64,000 bases of DNA from Clostridium thermosuccinogenes (lineage in GTDB: Bacteria; Bacillota; Clostridia; Acetivibrionales; DSM-5807), in NCBI RefSeq assembly GCF_002896855.1, contig NZ_CP021850.1:831665-895664 (forward strand), in the 5' to 3' direction. Shown in pieces: positions 18,946-27,740 of the stretch. The notes under the pieces were generated by a model. It worked only from the letters and a program-made list of their open reading frames with translations, ran no database searches and was not told where the DNA came from. The number at the start of each line of letters is the position of its first letter. The first letter of the stretch is position 1. A program made the position numbers and the translations under genes.

Positions 18946-20151
18946 TTAGGAACATTCAAACTCGAGTTTGACCCTTAGATTGAAGTTGCTGTCATTCCGG
19001 TATCCATAGCCTCTTCGTTTTATGTTCTTCACCTTATGGTTGTTACCCTCGGTGAGACCGTTGGATATCCGGTAATCGTAGTAGTTAAGGATGTATGGCA
19101 ACCAGTTGTCCAAAGTCTTGCAGAAAGTTTCAAGTTCCGGAATACCATACTCTGCAGCAAGGTCCTTGAAATATGCAATAAATGCAATTGTCTCTTGTTT
19201 AGTTTCAAGATTAAAAAACTCCCTGAACTCTTCTTTGAGGTAATGCAACTGCTCAATTACAGGATACTTATTACAAGCCAGAATCAACAGCAGGGCCTCT
19301 TCTCTCTTTAGGTCTTCTACATGTTTTAGAAGAGCCCAGCGGATCTTGAATACCTCATCCTTGTTGCCATGTTTCCGGATATGATTTTGAATGTGTTTCC
19401 TTGCATCATCCACGCACTTATGAAAGTTTTGTGCCAGGTGGAAGCGGTCAACTACAGGTTTGGCATTGGGGAAACAGTCAAGGATAGATTGGCAGTAACT
19501 GCGACTCATATCCATGGATACTGCTTCAATCTTAGCCCTTACCTCTTCAGGCCATCCCTTGAGATAAGTGACGACATCTTCCTTCTTTCTACCGGTGAAT
19601 AAAGCAACAATATTGCCTGTTTCCTGGTTATATACTACAGTATTGTAGTTGTGGCCTTTCTTTCGGGCGATGTCATCAATGCCCAAAAGTCTTAAGGATT
19701 CAGGTTCTCTGGCTTCCAGCAACGAGTCGGCATGGTGGTTATATATCCTTTGGCACTTGCACTCACTGATATCAGCGATCTCTGAAGCATTCTTTATTGT
19801 GTTTTTATGAGAGAGCGTGAAAACATACTTCTCAAAGGGTATGGTCTGCCGCTGATACTTGCGTAGAAAGTCAAACTGCTCATCGAAGGGATGCTCCATG
19901 TCACAGGAACATATGAATCTTCTTTTCTGTAGTACGATTTCCGTGGGCATTCCCCAGATAGGCAAGTGTTTTATAGTCTGCCAGCGACTGTCATGAATCT
20001 CTTGAGTTAGTCTCTTACACCTGGGACATATGGCAAAGCTATATGAGGATGTTGCAAACACCTGAAATATGCCATTATTTACATTGGTAGAGATTATCTC
20101 TATCCCTTGCAAACCAATCATGTTTTTTATAAAATCATAGTTGGTTTTCAA
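18946..20151 (-). CDS. ISL3-family transposase
   Basis: Intact 401-aa frame with the family layout. It has an N-terminal zinc finger with CPRCKRLTQEIHD and RRFICSCDMEHPFDEQFDFL, an HTH (NASEIADISECKCQRIYNHH), then a DDE core with LRLLGIDDIARKKGHNYNTV (first Asp), EAVSMDMSRSYCQSI and VVDRFHLAQNF, and EGNNHKVKNIKRRGYGYRN (Glu). A TTG at 20151 gives the usual family length; an ATG at 20235 adds 28 residues without good ribosome-site support. Inverted ends could not be pinned down. The gene is undamaged and could be functional. Confidence 0.88.
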   Translation of the reverse strand: MKTNYDFIKNMIGLQGIEIISTNVNNGIFQVFATSSYSFAICPRCKRLTQEIHDSRWQTIKHLPIWGMPTEIVLQKRRFICSCDMEHPFDEQFDFLRKYQRQTIPFEKYVFTLSHKNTIKNASEIADISECKCQRIYNHHADSLLEAREPESLRLLGIDDIARKKGHNYNTVVYNQETGNIVALFTGRKKEDVVTYLKGWPEEVRAKIEAVSMDMSRSYCQSILDCFPNAKPVVDRFHLAQNFHKCVDDARKHIQNHIRKHGNKDEVFKIRWALLKHVEDLKREEALLLILACNKYPVIEQLHYLKEEFREFFNLETKQETIAFIAYFKDLAAEYGIPELETFCKTLDNWLPYILNYYDYRISNGLTEGNNHKVKNIKRRGYGYRNDSNFNLRVKLEFECS

Positions 20152-20235
20152 AATCCGATCACCACCTTGTTTTGATTTGTAGCATATTTCAGAATAAACG
20201 GTGCATCGGATTTTTTGTACCCTTTTTACCAGCAC

Positions 20236-20782
20236 TTTGCCAAGGTACTTTATGGAATTGTCAATGTGCTACAAAATTCAGCGTTGAATCTAAATAAATA
20301 ATCAAATTCCAATTGCTACAATTTGCTTATTGTCCAATTAACAGATTTTAGCTATACAAGATTTGGTAATAATAAAATCCAGTAATTGATTATAATATAT
20401 ATCAATATTTGGTTCGAATATTTGTTCTTATAGCTATTGTACATTAATTTGTATTATATGTCAATTCGTTCCATGTTAAACTTATCGCACATTCTTTACA
20501 GTGTTTAACAAATAGAAACATTGCTGTCATATATATCTAATTTAACAATCTCATTGACAACTTCCATATAGGAAGGAATATCCATATAGGTAAGAAGAGT
20601 TAGGTAAGAAGAGTGTCGCATCCTATTGCTATTCATATTGTATCGGAAACTCAACGAAATATATAAAGATTCCATCAGGTAATGCTGCTTATAAATTATG
20701 TTCAGAAAGAATATATAAGTCAGATGGACAACTTCATGAAGATCTGAATTTTTTGTATGCTATAGGTATAATAGTTTTTGGT
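20236..20782. other. AT-rich spacer with short direct repeats
   Basis: About 550 nt with no complete gene. A stretch at about 20621-20780 reads in one frame as SYCYSYCIGNSTKYIKIPSG and NAAYKLCSERIYKSDGQLHE without a start codon; it may be the 3' remnant of a lost gene. Close direct repeats (TAGGTAAGAAGAGT twice at about 20590-20618, and CCATATAGG twice just before) are also present. Confidence 0.45.
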
Positions 20783-20880
20783 GGTAAATCTCGCTTAGCA
20801 ATCCAGTCATACAACCTTGTTCGAGTTGGATAACCTAAATACTGAATTATCATACTTACAAATTTATATTAGTTATAAAG
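20783..20880 (-). pseudogene. IS3-family OrfA fragment, split by IS66
   Basis: The minus strand reads MIIQYLGYPTRTRLYDWIAK then RDLPP, the HTH part of an IS3 OrfA related to that at about 13.5 kb. Its N-terminal continuation lies beyond the IS66 insertion at 23701-23780 (KLENNDSESSKKVYSKEHQK). No OrfB is left. Confidence 0.7.
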
Positions 20881-20887
20881 CTGTAAT
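20880..20887 (+). repeat. IS66 target-site duplication, left copy
   Basis: GCTGTAAT directly precedes the IS66 end GTAAGCGTCAAA; the identical 8 nt follow the other end at 23693-23700. IS66 elements typically duplicate 8 bp. Confidence 0.9.
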
Positions 20888-21008
20888 GTAAGCGTCAAAG
20901 AAAAACTCACATAGTGTAACAGTTGCGAATGCAGTACAATCACTATGAATACGGTTGAAAAAGTTGAAAAAGTAAGCAAACTTTTTCAACCAGAAACGGA
21001 GTGATTGT

Positions 21009-21362
21009 ATGGATACACAAAAAGTAACATCAGAGTACCGATTGTCTCAATGGGCGCAAGTGATACAAGCCCGGCTTGACAGTGGGCAAAGTGTCAAAGA
21101 CTTTTGCCTGGCGAATGGGATAAGCAGAAATTCATATTTTTACTGGCAGAAGAAGTTGCGGGAGGCGGCTTGTAAAGAGCTTTCAAAGACGGAAGAACCC
21201 AGGAATATTGTGCCGAGCGGATGGATGCAGCTTACACCGAAACAGGCGCAACACACGAAAGAATCGTTAAACATTGAAATCAACGGCTGTCATATCACTG
21301 TGAATGATGATACGGATCCTGAACTGCTGAAAAAAGTCTGCCGGGTGCTGAGAACGCTATGA
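21009..21362 (+). CDS. tnpA: IS66 accessory protein TnpA
   Basis: The 117-aa product has the family HTH region RLSQWAQVIQARLDSGQSVK followed by DFCLANGISRNSYFYWQKKL. Accessory TnpA is required together with TnpB for IS66 transposition, probably through DNA binding. Its last codon overlaps the start of tnpB (ATGA-type coupling at 21359-21362). Confidence 0.9.
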   Translation: MDTQKVTSEYRLSQWAQVIQARLDSGQSVKDFCLANGISRNSYFYWQKKLREAACKELSKTEEPRNIVPSGWMQLTPKQAQHTKESLNIEINGCHITVNDDTDPELLKKVCRVLRTL

Positions 21363-21712
21363 TAAGATGGAATGACAAACCTGTATATCTTTGCTGCGGA
21401 TTCACGGATATGAGGAAATCCATAAATGGTCTGATGACGCTTGTGCAGGAGAGTTTCTCCCTTGACCCGTTTGCGGACGCATTGTTTGTGTTCTGTAACC
21501 GAAACCGGAACAGGCTTAAAATCCTCGAATGGGACGGAGACGGGTTCTGGCTGTACTTTAAGCGTCTGGAGCGTGGGCGTTTTCGCTGGCCATCAGATGG
21601 GAACTCCACCACAATGATTCTGGATGTGGATGAATTAACCTGTCTGATTGACGGTGCCAGGCTGGAAAAAAAGCTTGGACGGAAGGAAGTCTTCGAACGG
21701 CAAATTTCATAA
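21359..21712 (+). CDS. tnpB: IS66 accessory protein TnpB
   Basis: The 117-aa protein carries the IS66 Orf2 signature CCGFTDMRKSINGLMTLVQE, ALFVFCNRNRNRLKILEWDG and GFWLYFKRLERGRFRWP. It is an essential accessory factor in this family, with unknown biochemistry. The frame is intact, and translation is coupled to tnpA by a 4-nt overlap. Confidence 0.92.
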   Translation: MIRWNDKPVYLCCGFTDMRKSINGLMTLVQESFSLDPFADALFVFCNRNRNRLKILEWDGDGFWLYFKRLERGRFRWPSDGNSTTMILDVDELTCLIDGARLEKKLGRKEVFERQIS

Positions 21713-21776
21713 AAAACAATATAAAAATACTATTCTAAATGTGCCGAAATGCTGGATTTTATGGTAATATTATCAT

Positions 21777-23377
21777 ATGAGTACACAAGAAATTTCCGCA
21801 GAAAAACTGCTTAGCATAATTGAAGAAAAGGACCGCAGGATTGCTGAACTAGAGCAACAAGTTCAATGGTTCATGGCGCAAATCCGTCTTGCGAAGCATA
21901 ATCAATTTGGCGCATCAAGCGAGCAAACCAACGCCCTCCAAATGAGCCTTTTTAACGAAGCGGAAGCGACCGCTGATTTGACAGCATCTGAGCCATTATT
22001 GACAAAGGTGAAGACGCATTACCGAAAGAGGACCCGCCTGACGACAGACAAGTTGCCGGAGGATCTGCCTGTCGAAGTAATTGAGCACGAGTTGCCGGAA
22101 ACTGAGCGTGTTTGTCCGGACTGTGGCGGCGAGTTGCATACAATGGGCAGGGAAACCCGTGAGGAACTAAAGATTATTCCTGCAAAAGCGGTGATTGTAC
22201 GGCATGTACGGCATGTTTATTCGTGCCGGAATTGCGAGGAGACTTCCGAACACACACCCATTGTGAAGGCGGACATGCCTGAACCTGTCATAAAAGGCGG
22301 ATTTGCTTCTCCGGAAACGATTGCCCATATTGCGTCACAGAAGTTTATGATGGCATCGCCATTATACCGGCAGGAGCAAGAATGGAAGTAAAATGGCATC
22401 CTACTTTCACGGCAGACCATGTCAAACTGGCTCATTAAAGCCTGTGAGAACTGGCTGGAACCGATATACGAGGAAATGAAGCGGCGACTGTGCGAGCATG
22501 AGGTGCTGCATGCGGACGAGACAGTTTTGCAGGTGCTGAAAGAACCGGGAAAGACAGCACAGTCAAAGAGTTATATGTGGCTGTTCCGTACAAGCGGGGA
22601 GGCAAAGCACAGATTATACTTTATGACTATCAACCCGACAGGAAGCATACACGCCCGGAGGAATTTCTGAAAGGTTTTTCGGGGTATCTCCACACCGACG
22701 GTTATGAGGGGTATCACAAGCTGCCTGAAAACATCACTGTTGTCGGTTGCTGGGCGCACCTGCGGCGGAAACTTTTTGATGCATTGAAAACTCTTCCAAA
22801 GGACAAGCAAGCGAATTCCAATGCGGCAAAGGGAGTCGCATATTGCGATAAACTGTTCCATTTTGAGAAACAGTTCGCTTTGTTGACCCCTGAAAACCGG
22901 ATTAAAAAACGTGAACGGCAGTCCAGGATTCTGATAGATGAATTTTACGACTGGATTGAACACTTGAATGCGCTGCCCAATACCCTTCTTGGCAAAGCGG
23001 CGTATTACGCAAAGTCCCAGCGCAAATATCTTGAACGGTATCTGCTGGATGGACGTTTGGAAATATCGAACAACCGTGCGGAGCGCAGTATTAAGCCTTT
23101 TGTGATTGGGCGTAAGAACTGGCTTTTTTCCAACACGCCAAGCGGGGCGAGGGCCAGCGCGGTGTATTACAGTCTTGTTGAAACTGCAAGAGAAAACGGT
23201 TTGAACCCGTTTGAATATTTGACATGGATATTTACTCACGCCCCCAACCTTGGAAAACCGGGCTATGTATCGGTGATCGAAGATTTTTTGCCAGGCAGTG
23301 AGAAAATGCCACAGAAGGTGTTTATACCGAGGTCAAAAGGAACAGAGCCTGAAAAATATGCATGGGAGGAAGACTGA
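21777..23377 (+). pseudogene. tnpC: IS66 transposase TnpC, broken
   Basis: The N-terminal coiled coil (EEKDRRIAELEQQVQWFMAQ), the zinc-finger region (RVCPDCGGELHTMGRE then YSCRNCEETSEHTP) and the start of the DDE domain are in one frame that meets a TAA after EQEWK, where the family has Gln or Arg. The same frame continues with NGILLSRQTMSNWLIKACEN and HEVLHADETVLQVL (first Asp). It then shifts at about 22600-22620 to the frame that encodes HTDGYEGYHKLPENITVVGC, RRKLFDALK and LEISNNRAERSIKPFVIGRK (catalytic Glu), ending at 23377. One nonsense change and one frameshift make an active transposase unlikely. Confidence 0.88.
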
Positions 23378-23661
23378 TGAAAGTTGGAAAACATACGGCG
23401 TTTATGATTGATTTTATCTCGGATTTCGTAAATGGTGAAATAGAGCGTTATTTTTTTGATTTGGATTACTCTGCCTACGTGATAGAGCACTTTCCCCATA
23501 TGGAGCTTGAGAACGCCAGATTAGCGGACAAGTTTGCTTATACCATAGACCGGGCATATGAGCGCGGAACTGATCTTGGTCTGTCAGATGAAGAGTTTAG
23601 GGCTGAAATCTCCAATGCTTTTGATGAGTGGTTGGGAAGAAAGAAGCCTGACATAATTTAA
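23377..23661 (+). CDS. IS66-associated small protein
   Basis: The start ATG overlaps the tnpC stop (TGATG), pointing to coupled translation. The 94-aa acidic product (MKVGKHTAFMIDFISDFVNG, EIERYFFDLDYSAYVIEHFP) ends inside the IS66 right end. Similar short ORFs follow tnpC in a subset of IS66 elements of Clostridia; no function is known. No signal peptide or membrane segment is visible. Confidence 0.7.
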   Translation: MKVGKHTAFMIDFISDFVNGEIERYFFDLDYSAYVIEHFPHMELENARLADKFAYTIDRAYERGTDLGLSDEEFRAEISNAFDEWLGRKKPDII

Positions 23662-23692
23662 AAGTACATGTCTAACAGTGTTTGACGCTTAC

Positions 23693-23700
23693 GCTGTAAT
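23693..23700 (+). repeat. IS66 target-site duplication, right copy
   Basis: GCTGTAAT, identical to 20880-20887. The sequence that follows (to about 23780) continues the interrupted IS3 OrfA fragment. From there to about 24080 no further feature is seen. Confidence 0.9.
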
Positions 23701-24123
23701 GCTATTTTTGATGTTCTTTTGAATACACTTTTTTGCTACTTTCAGAGTCATTATTCTCTAACTTTAAGTCAGTACCCCGCTACTGTTCATTCTATGGGTT
23801 GTTATGATTAAATTTGCTTATGTTGATTTTACTCTAAGTATAGATTTAAATCTCAGGTAGGAGCAGTTAGTAGTGTTACTGCTGACATTGTTAGTCGCTT
23901 TACCAATAATTCCTAAGTTGGGACGTAAATGTTATGGTTGCATATCTTTTACTTTAGAAGGGATTGGAAATTTTTCCGATACTACTGCAGCTTGTTGGAT
24001 AGTATTTTTTTGAACTGCTCCAATGCAAAAGTGTTATTATTGATGACTGTATGAGAGTAACTAGTAAGCTGTTTTGTATACTTGTTTGACGGGCTATCCA
24101 CGGCATGTCCATATAAGGCAAAA

Positions 24124-24146
24124 AAAGAAGGCTTAAGCCTTCTTTC
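24124..24146 (-). repeat. Terminator palindrome, left target duplicate of IS1182
   Basis: The same 23-nt palindrome as at 7362-7384 and 25742-25764. It is preceded here by a run of A and by helicase-downstream sequence (GGGCTATC...CGGCATGTCC, 24087-24110) that also precedes the copy at 7362. The IS1182 element starts at the next base. Confidence 0.85.
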
Positions 24147-25741
24147 AGGCTGCTGACATACATAAAATGACAGCAGCCTGTTTCATGTAATTACCAAAGA
24201 AAAATTAAATAACATATAGTACAATAAATCCTCGAAAGGGGATTTTTTAATGCTTAATATTAGAGATAAAAATGTTGTATGAGTTTGTTAGTATAGATAG
24301 CTTAGTTCCACAAGACCATATTTTAAGAAAAATAGGTAAATATATAGATTTTTCATTCATAGATGATTTGGTAAAAGACCTTTACTGCCATGATAATAGT
24401 AGACCGGCTGTTGATCCGAAAATAACTGTAAAGATGCTTCTTCTGGGATACCTGTTTGGAATAAGGTCCGAAAAACAAATTGTAAGAGAAGTACAAGTAA
24501 ACTTAGCATATAGATGGTTCTTAGGCTATGGTTTTACAGATAAAATCATTGATGCTTCTACTATTATTAGTCAAAATAGGAGACGTAGATTTAATGGGAC
24601 AGATATTTTCCAGCAAATATTTGATAATATAGTTCTTCAAGCTATGGAGCACAAACTTATCAGTGGAAAAGTTCTGTACACTGATTCTACTCATTTAAAG
24701 GCAAATGCAAATAAAAGAAAATTCATTGAGCAACAAGTAGAGAGATCAGTAAAAGAATATGTAGAAGAACTTGATAAGGCTGTAGATGAGGATCGTGAAA
24801 AACATGAGAAAAGACCAACAAAAAAAGACCATCAACCTGAACTAGTAAAAACTAAAATCAGCACAACAGATTCTGAAAGTGGTTATATGGTCAGGGACGG
24901 AAAACCCAAGGGGTTTTTTTATCTTGATCATAGAACAGTAGATATAAAATACAATATCATTACCGGTGTTTTTGTTACTCCTGGGAATGTTAATGATGTT
25001 GACCCTTATCTTGACAGGCTTGACAGGCAAATTGAGAAATTTCATTTTGATGTAAAGTATACTGGAGCAGATGTAGGCTATTTCACAAATGTTATATGTA
25101 AAGGATTTGCAGATAGAAAAATACAAGGGGTCATCGGTTCACGACTTGGCCCCCATACGAAAGGTAAATATCATAAATATAATTTTCAATATGTTAAGGA
25201 ACTAGATATATGTGTATGTCCTAATTTAAGAGCACTAGAATATAAAACTACTACAAGAGCCGGAAATAGAGAGTATGTAAGTAATCCTGAGCATTGTCAA
25301 AACTGCGATAAAAAAGATAGATGTCTTATAGGGAAAAATGATCGAAGAATAGTATATCGCCATATTTGGGAAGAGTATAAAGATCAGGTATATGCCTTTA
25401 CCAAGACGGAAAAGGGAAAAAGAATATATAAAAAAAGAAACCATTGAGCGAAGTTTTGCAGATTCAAAAGAACTGCATGGACTTCGCTATTGTCGTTTGC
25501 GTGGATTATCTAAAGTAAGTGAACAATGCCTACTAACGGCAGTTGCTCAGAATATAAAGAAGATAGCAATGGTATCAGATAGGAGGTTTTCTTATAAAGT
25601 AAATATGTTTGCATTCCTTAATTATCCATATTTTTCAAAATTGCTGTTTAACGAGAATAGTTATTACATATCACACCAATATATATGTAAATAAAAGTAA
25701 AAACCTCCATGTTGGTAACTTGGAGGTTAGTCAATAATCTG
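24147..25741 (+). mobile_element. IS1182-family element inserted in a terminator
   Basis: About 1595 bp between two copies of the helicase terminator palindrome. The outer ends are weakly inverted: left AGGCTGCTGAC, right (complement) CAGATTATTGAC. A hairpin follows the left end (GGCTGCTG/CAGCAGCC, about 24148-24179) and another precedes the right end (AACCTCCA/TGGAGGTT, about 25702-25727); these could block outside transcription. The uninterrupted site is seen at 7362. Confidence 0.8.
24250..25694 (+). pseudogene. IS1182-family transposase, two frameshifts
   Basis: A start at 24250 (MLNIRDKNV, with GAAAGGGG upstream) runs out of frame after nine codons; the rest is in the frame from 24272. 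This has LYEFVSIDSLVPQDHILRKI, VKMLLLGYLFGIRSEKQI, YTDSTHLKANANKRKF (first Asp), FVTPGNVNDVDPYLDRL, YTGADVGYFT (second Asp) and the Cys cluster CVCPNLRALEY/CQNCDKKDRC. At a run of seven A (25430-25436) the frame shifts again, and the end [20 protein letters not shown] carrying the catalytic Glu is read in another frame to 25694. Both shifts would need correction, so the gene is probably dead, although the A-run shift could be a homopolymer sequencing error. Confidence 0.85.
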
Positions 25742-25764
25742 AAAGAAGGCTTAAGCCTTCTTTC
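25742..25764 (-). terminator. Helicase terminator palindrome, right duplicate
   Basis: The palindrome overlaps the helicase stop codon (25751-25753) and is the right-hand duplicate of the IS1182 target. The T tract that follows the stem on the minus strand in the original site has been separated from it by the IS (only one base of IS follows), so termination here may now rely on the IS hairpin. Confidence 0.7.
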
Positions 25765-27391
25765 TTCCCGTCACCCTTTTCCTGCTGGATCTCTCGATGT
25801 TTATCCTCTTTCCCCTGACGGTGTTATTCTTCATGGATTCCAGGACTTCTGCGGCATATTCCGCCGGAACCTCCACAAAAGTATACCTGTCATAAATGTC
25901 GATAGCGCCTATAAGCTTACCCGGGAGGCTTGTGCTGGAAGCAATGCTCTCAACTATGTGCCGGGGCTGAATTTTGTTTTCTCTGCCGATGTTTATAAAC
26001 AGTCTTACCATGCCCTTCTCGGCACCGGCATCTACATCATCTATTTCGGGGGAAAGATCGGACGAAGTGCTGTTTTGTGCTGAAAGCATTTTGAGAAGCG
26101 CCGCTGCTATCTCCATAGAGGTAATATAACTGGTATCGCTCCCATCATGGGAATTGGCTTCCTCCAACACATTATTTATATAAGCTGCATATCTGGAAAG
26201 ATCCCCTTCATGGAGGGTTTCCTTCACTTTATCCAGAATAGCGGCAGTTTTTTTCTCCTCAACATCCATCAGGGTGGGGGGTTTCATAAAAACTATATTG
26301 GACTTCGTGTATCTTTTGATGTCTTTAAGCTTGTATATTTCCCGGCCTACGACAAAGGAGAAGGCCTTGCCTGTTTTTCCGGCCCTGCCTGTCCTTCCGA
26401 TCCGGTGTACATAATATTCTTCATCATTGGGTATGTCATAGTTAAATACCGCTTCCACATCATCAACATCTATACCCCGGGCAGCGACATCCGTTGCAAT
26501 CAGGATATCTATTTTGCCTTTCCTGAATTTATTCATAACCCTGTCCCGCTGCTCCTGCCTCATATCTCCATGAAGGGCTTCGGCGGAATATCCCCTGGTC
26601 TGAAGGCTTGACGCTACTTCATCTACGCGCTTTTTTGTATTGCAAAAAACCAGGGCTAAATTGATGTCATTCGTATCTATAAGCCGGGACAGCACTTCCA
26701 GCTTGGAGGCTTCGCTTACTTCCAGGTAATACTGCTCAATGCTTGGCACCGTCAGCTCCTTATGGGTTGCTTTAACATACACAGGTTCCTTTTGGTACTT
26801 TTTGGTGAGCTCCAGTATCTCTTTCGGCATCGTGGCGGAAAAGAGCACGATCTGCTTTTCTTCCGGCACTTTTTCCAGGATGGTGTCAATATCTTCACGA
26901 AAGCCCATGTTCAACATTTCATCCGCTTCGTCAAGGATTACCATCTTTAAGCCTGCAAGCTTGAGTGTTTTTCTTCGCAGGTGATCCATGATGCGACCGG
27001 GGGTGCCGATTATTATCTGGGGTTTTTTCTTCAGGGCGTATATCTGGCGGTCGATGGGCTGACCTCCGTAAATAGGCAGTATGCCAATATTGCTTTTATA
27101 TTTGGATACATGCTTTAGTTCTTCAGATATCTGTATGGCCAGTTCGCGCGTCGGACAAATGATCAAAACCTGGACTTCCTCGCTCCCGGCATCTACCATT
27201 TCTATGGCCGGTATGCCAAAGGCGCATGTCTTTCCCGTGCCGGTCTGAGCCTGGCCCAGGACATCTTTTCCTTCAAGTATGTGGGGTATGGCCAGCGACT
27301 GGATGGGGGTAAGCTCCTCAAATCCCATGTCGGTGACTGCCTTTAATATTTCTTCAGATATGTTTAAGTCTTTAAAAATTGTATCCTCCAT
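25751..27391 (-). CDS. DEAD-box RNA helicase (CsdA/DbpA-like)
   Basis: The intact 546-aa protein has all DEAD-box motifs: the Q-motif region FEELTPIQSLAIP, motif I AQTGTGKT (about 46-53), Ia PTRELA, Ib TPGR, II DEAD, III SAT, IV VFCNTKKRVDE, V ATDVAARGIDV and VI HRIGRTGRAGKTG. After a helical linker comes a C-terminal RNA-binding domain of the DbpA type (RLFINIGRENKIQPRHIVES, YDRYTFVEVPAEYAAEVLES) and a basic tail. It should remodel structured RNA, for example during ribosome assembly or cold stress. AAGAGG precedes the ATG. A strong hairpin lies in the 5' leader. An inactive, internally deleted copy is at 7371-8104 and an IS1182 is inserted right at its 3' end. Confidence 0.95.
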   Translation of the reverse strand: MEDTIFKDLNISEEILKAVTDMGFEELTPIQSLAIPHILEGKDVLGQAQTGTGKTCAFGIPAIEMVDAGSEEVQVLIICPTRELAIQISEELKHVSKYKSNIGILPIYGGQPIDRQIYALKKKPQIIIGTPGRIMDHLRRKTLKLAGLKMVILDEADEMLNMGFREDIDTILEKVPEEKQIVLFSATMPKEILELTKKYQKEPVYVKATHKELTVPSIEQYYLEVSEASKLEVLSRLIDTNDINLALVFCNTKKRVDEVASSLQTRGYSAEALHGDMRQEQRDRVMNKFRKGKIDILIATDVAARGIDVDDVEAVFNYDIPNDEEYYVHRIGRTGRAGKTGKAFSFVVGREIYKLKDIKRYTKSNIVFMKPPTLMDVEEKKTAAILDKVKETLHEGDLSRYAAYINNVLEEANSHDGSDTSYITSMEIAAALLKMLSAQNSTSSDLSPEIDDVDAGAEKGMVRLFINIGRENKIQPRHIVESIASSTSLPGKLIGAIDIYDRYTFVEVPAEYAAEVLESMKNNTVRGKRINIERSSRKRVTGRKKA

Positions 27392-27448
27392 GTTAATATC
27401 CTCTTCTTACTTCAAATTTTATGCTGATAATATTTATTATTCCACCGA

Positions 27449-27472
27449 TGAAACCATTTAGTAATGGTTTCA
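27449..27472 (-). other. Perfect stem-loop in helicase leader
   Basis: TGAAACCATT and its complement pair over 10 bp around a 4-nt loop, 58 nt upstream of the helicase ATG. No T tract follows. It may be a leader hairpin (temperature- or helicase-responsive) or a dyad operator. The rest of the 350-nt gap to the kinase gene shows nothing else clear. Confidence 0.55.
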
Positions 27473-27740
27473 CCGTGAAAATCCGATATTGATGCCTAGA
27501 AACGAAATTTGCTTTTATGCGTGATTTTTTAAAATCCACCACTATAGCTGCAGCAAATTAGAAGCCCAATGGCATGAGGCCATTTTTACGGCATAACAAC
27601 AGGATGTATTATTGCCGCGGGAGAATACTGGGGACGAAAATTGCCAAATGTACATAGTTGATCTGAAGACGGAAGTTGACATTGAATTATCCCTGGTATA
27701 AAATTCCCCTAGGATGGCAGGTCACGGGAGAAGCAAACCG

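Larger units (their letters stand above)
20888..23692 (+). mobile_element. IS66-family element
   Basis: A 2805-bp element bounded by perfect inverted ends GTAAGCGTCAAA / TTTGACGCTTAC and an 8-bp target duplication GCTGTAAT. It contains the standard tnpA-tnpB-tnpC order plus a small accessory ORF. It interrupts an older IS3 OrfA fragment. The duplication is perfect, which suggests a fairly recent insertion, yet tnpC is broken. Confidence 0.92.

Noticed and set aside
24272-25447. ATG at 24272 as natural start of an intact IS1182 transposase
   Set aside because: The family start MLNIRDKN and a good ribosome site are at 24250 in another frame, and the catalytic Glu part lies in a third segment, so the gene is broken.
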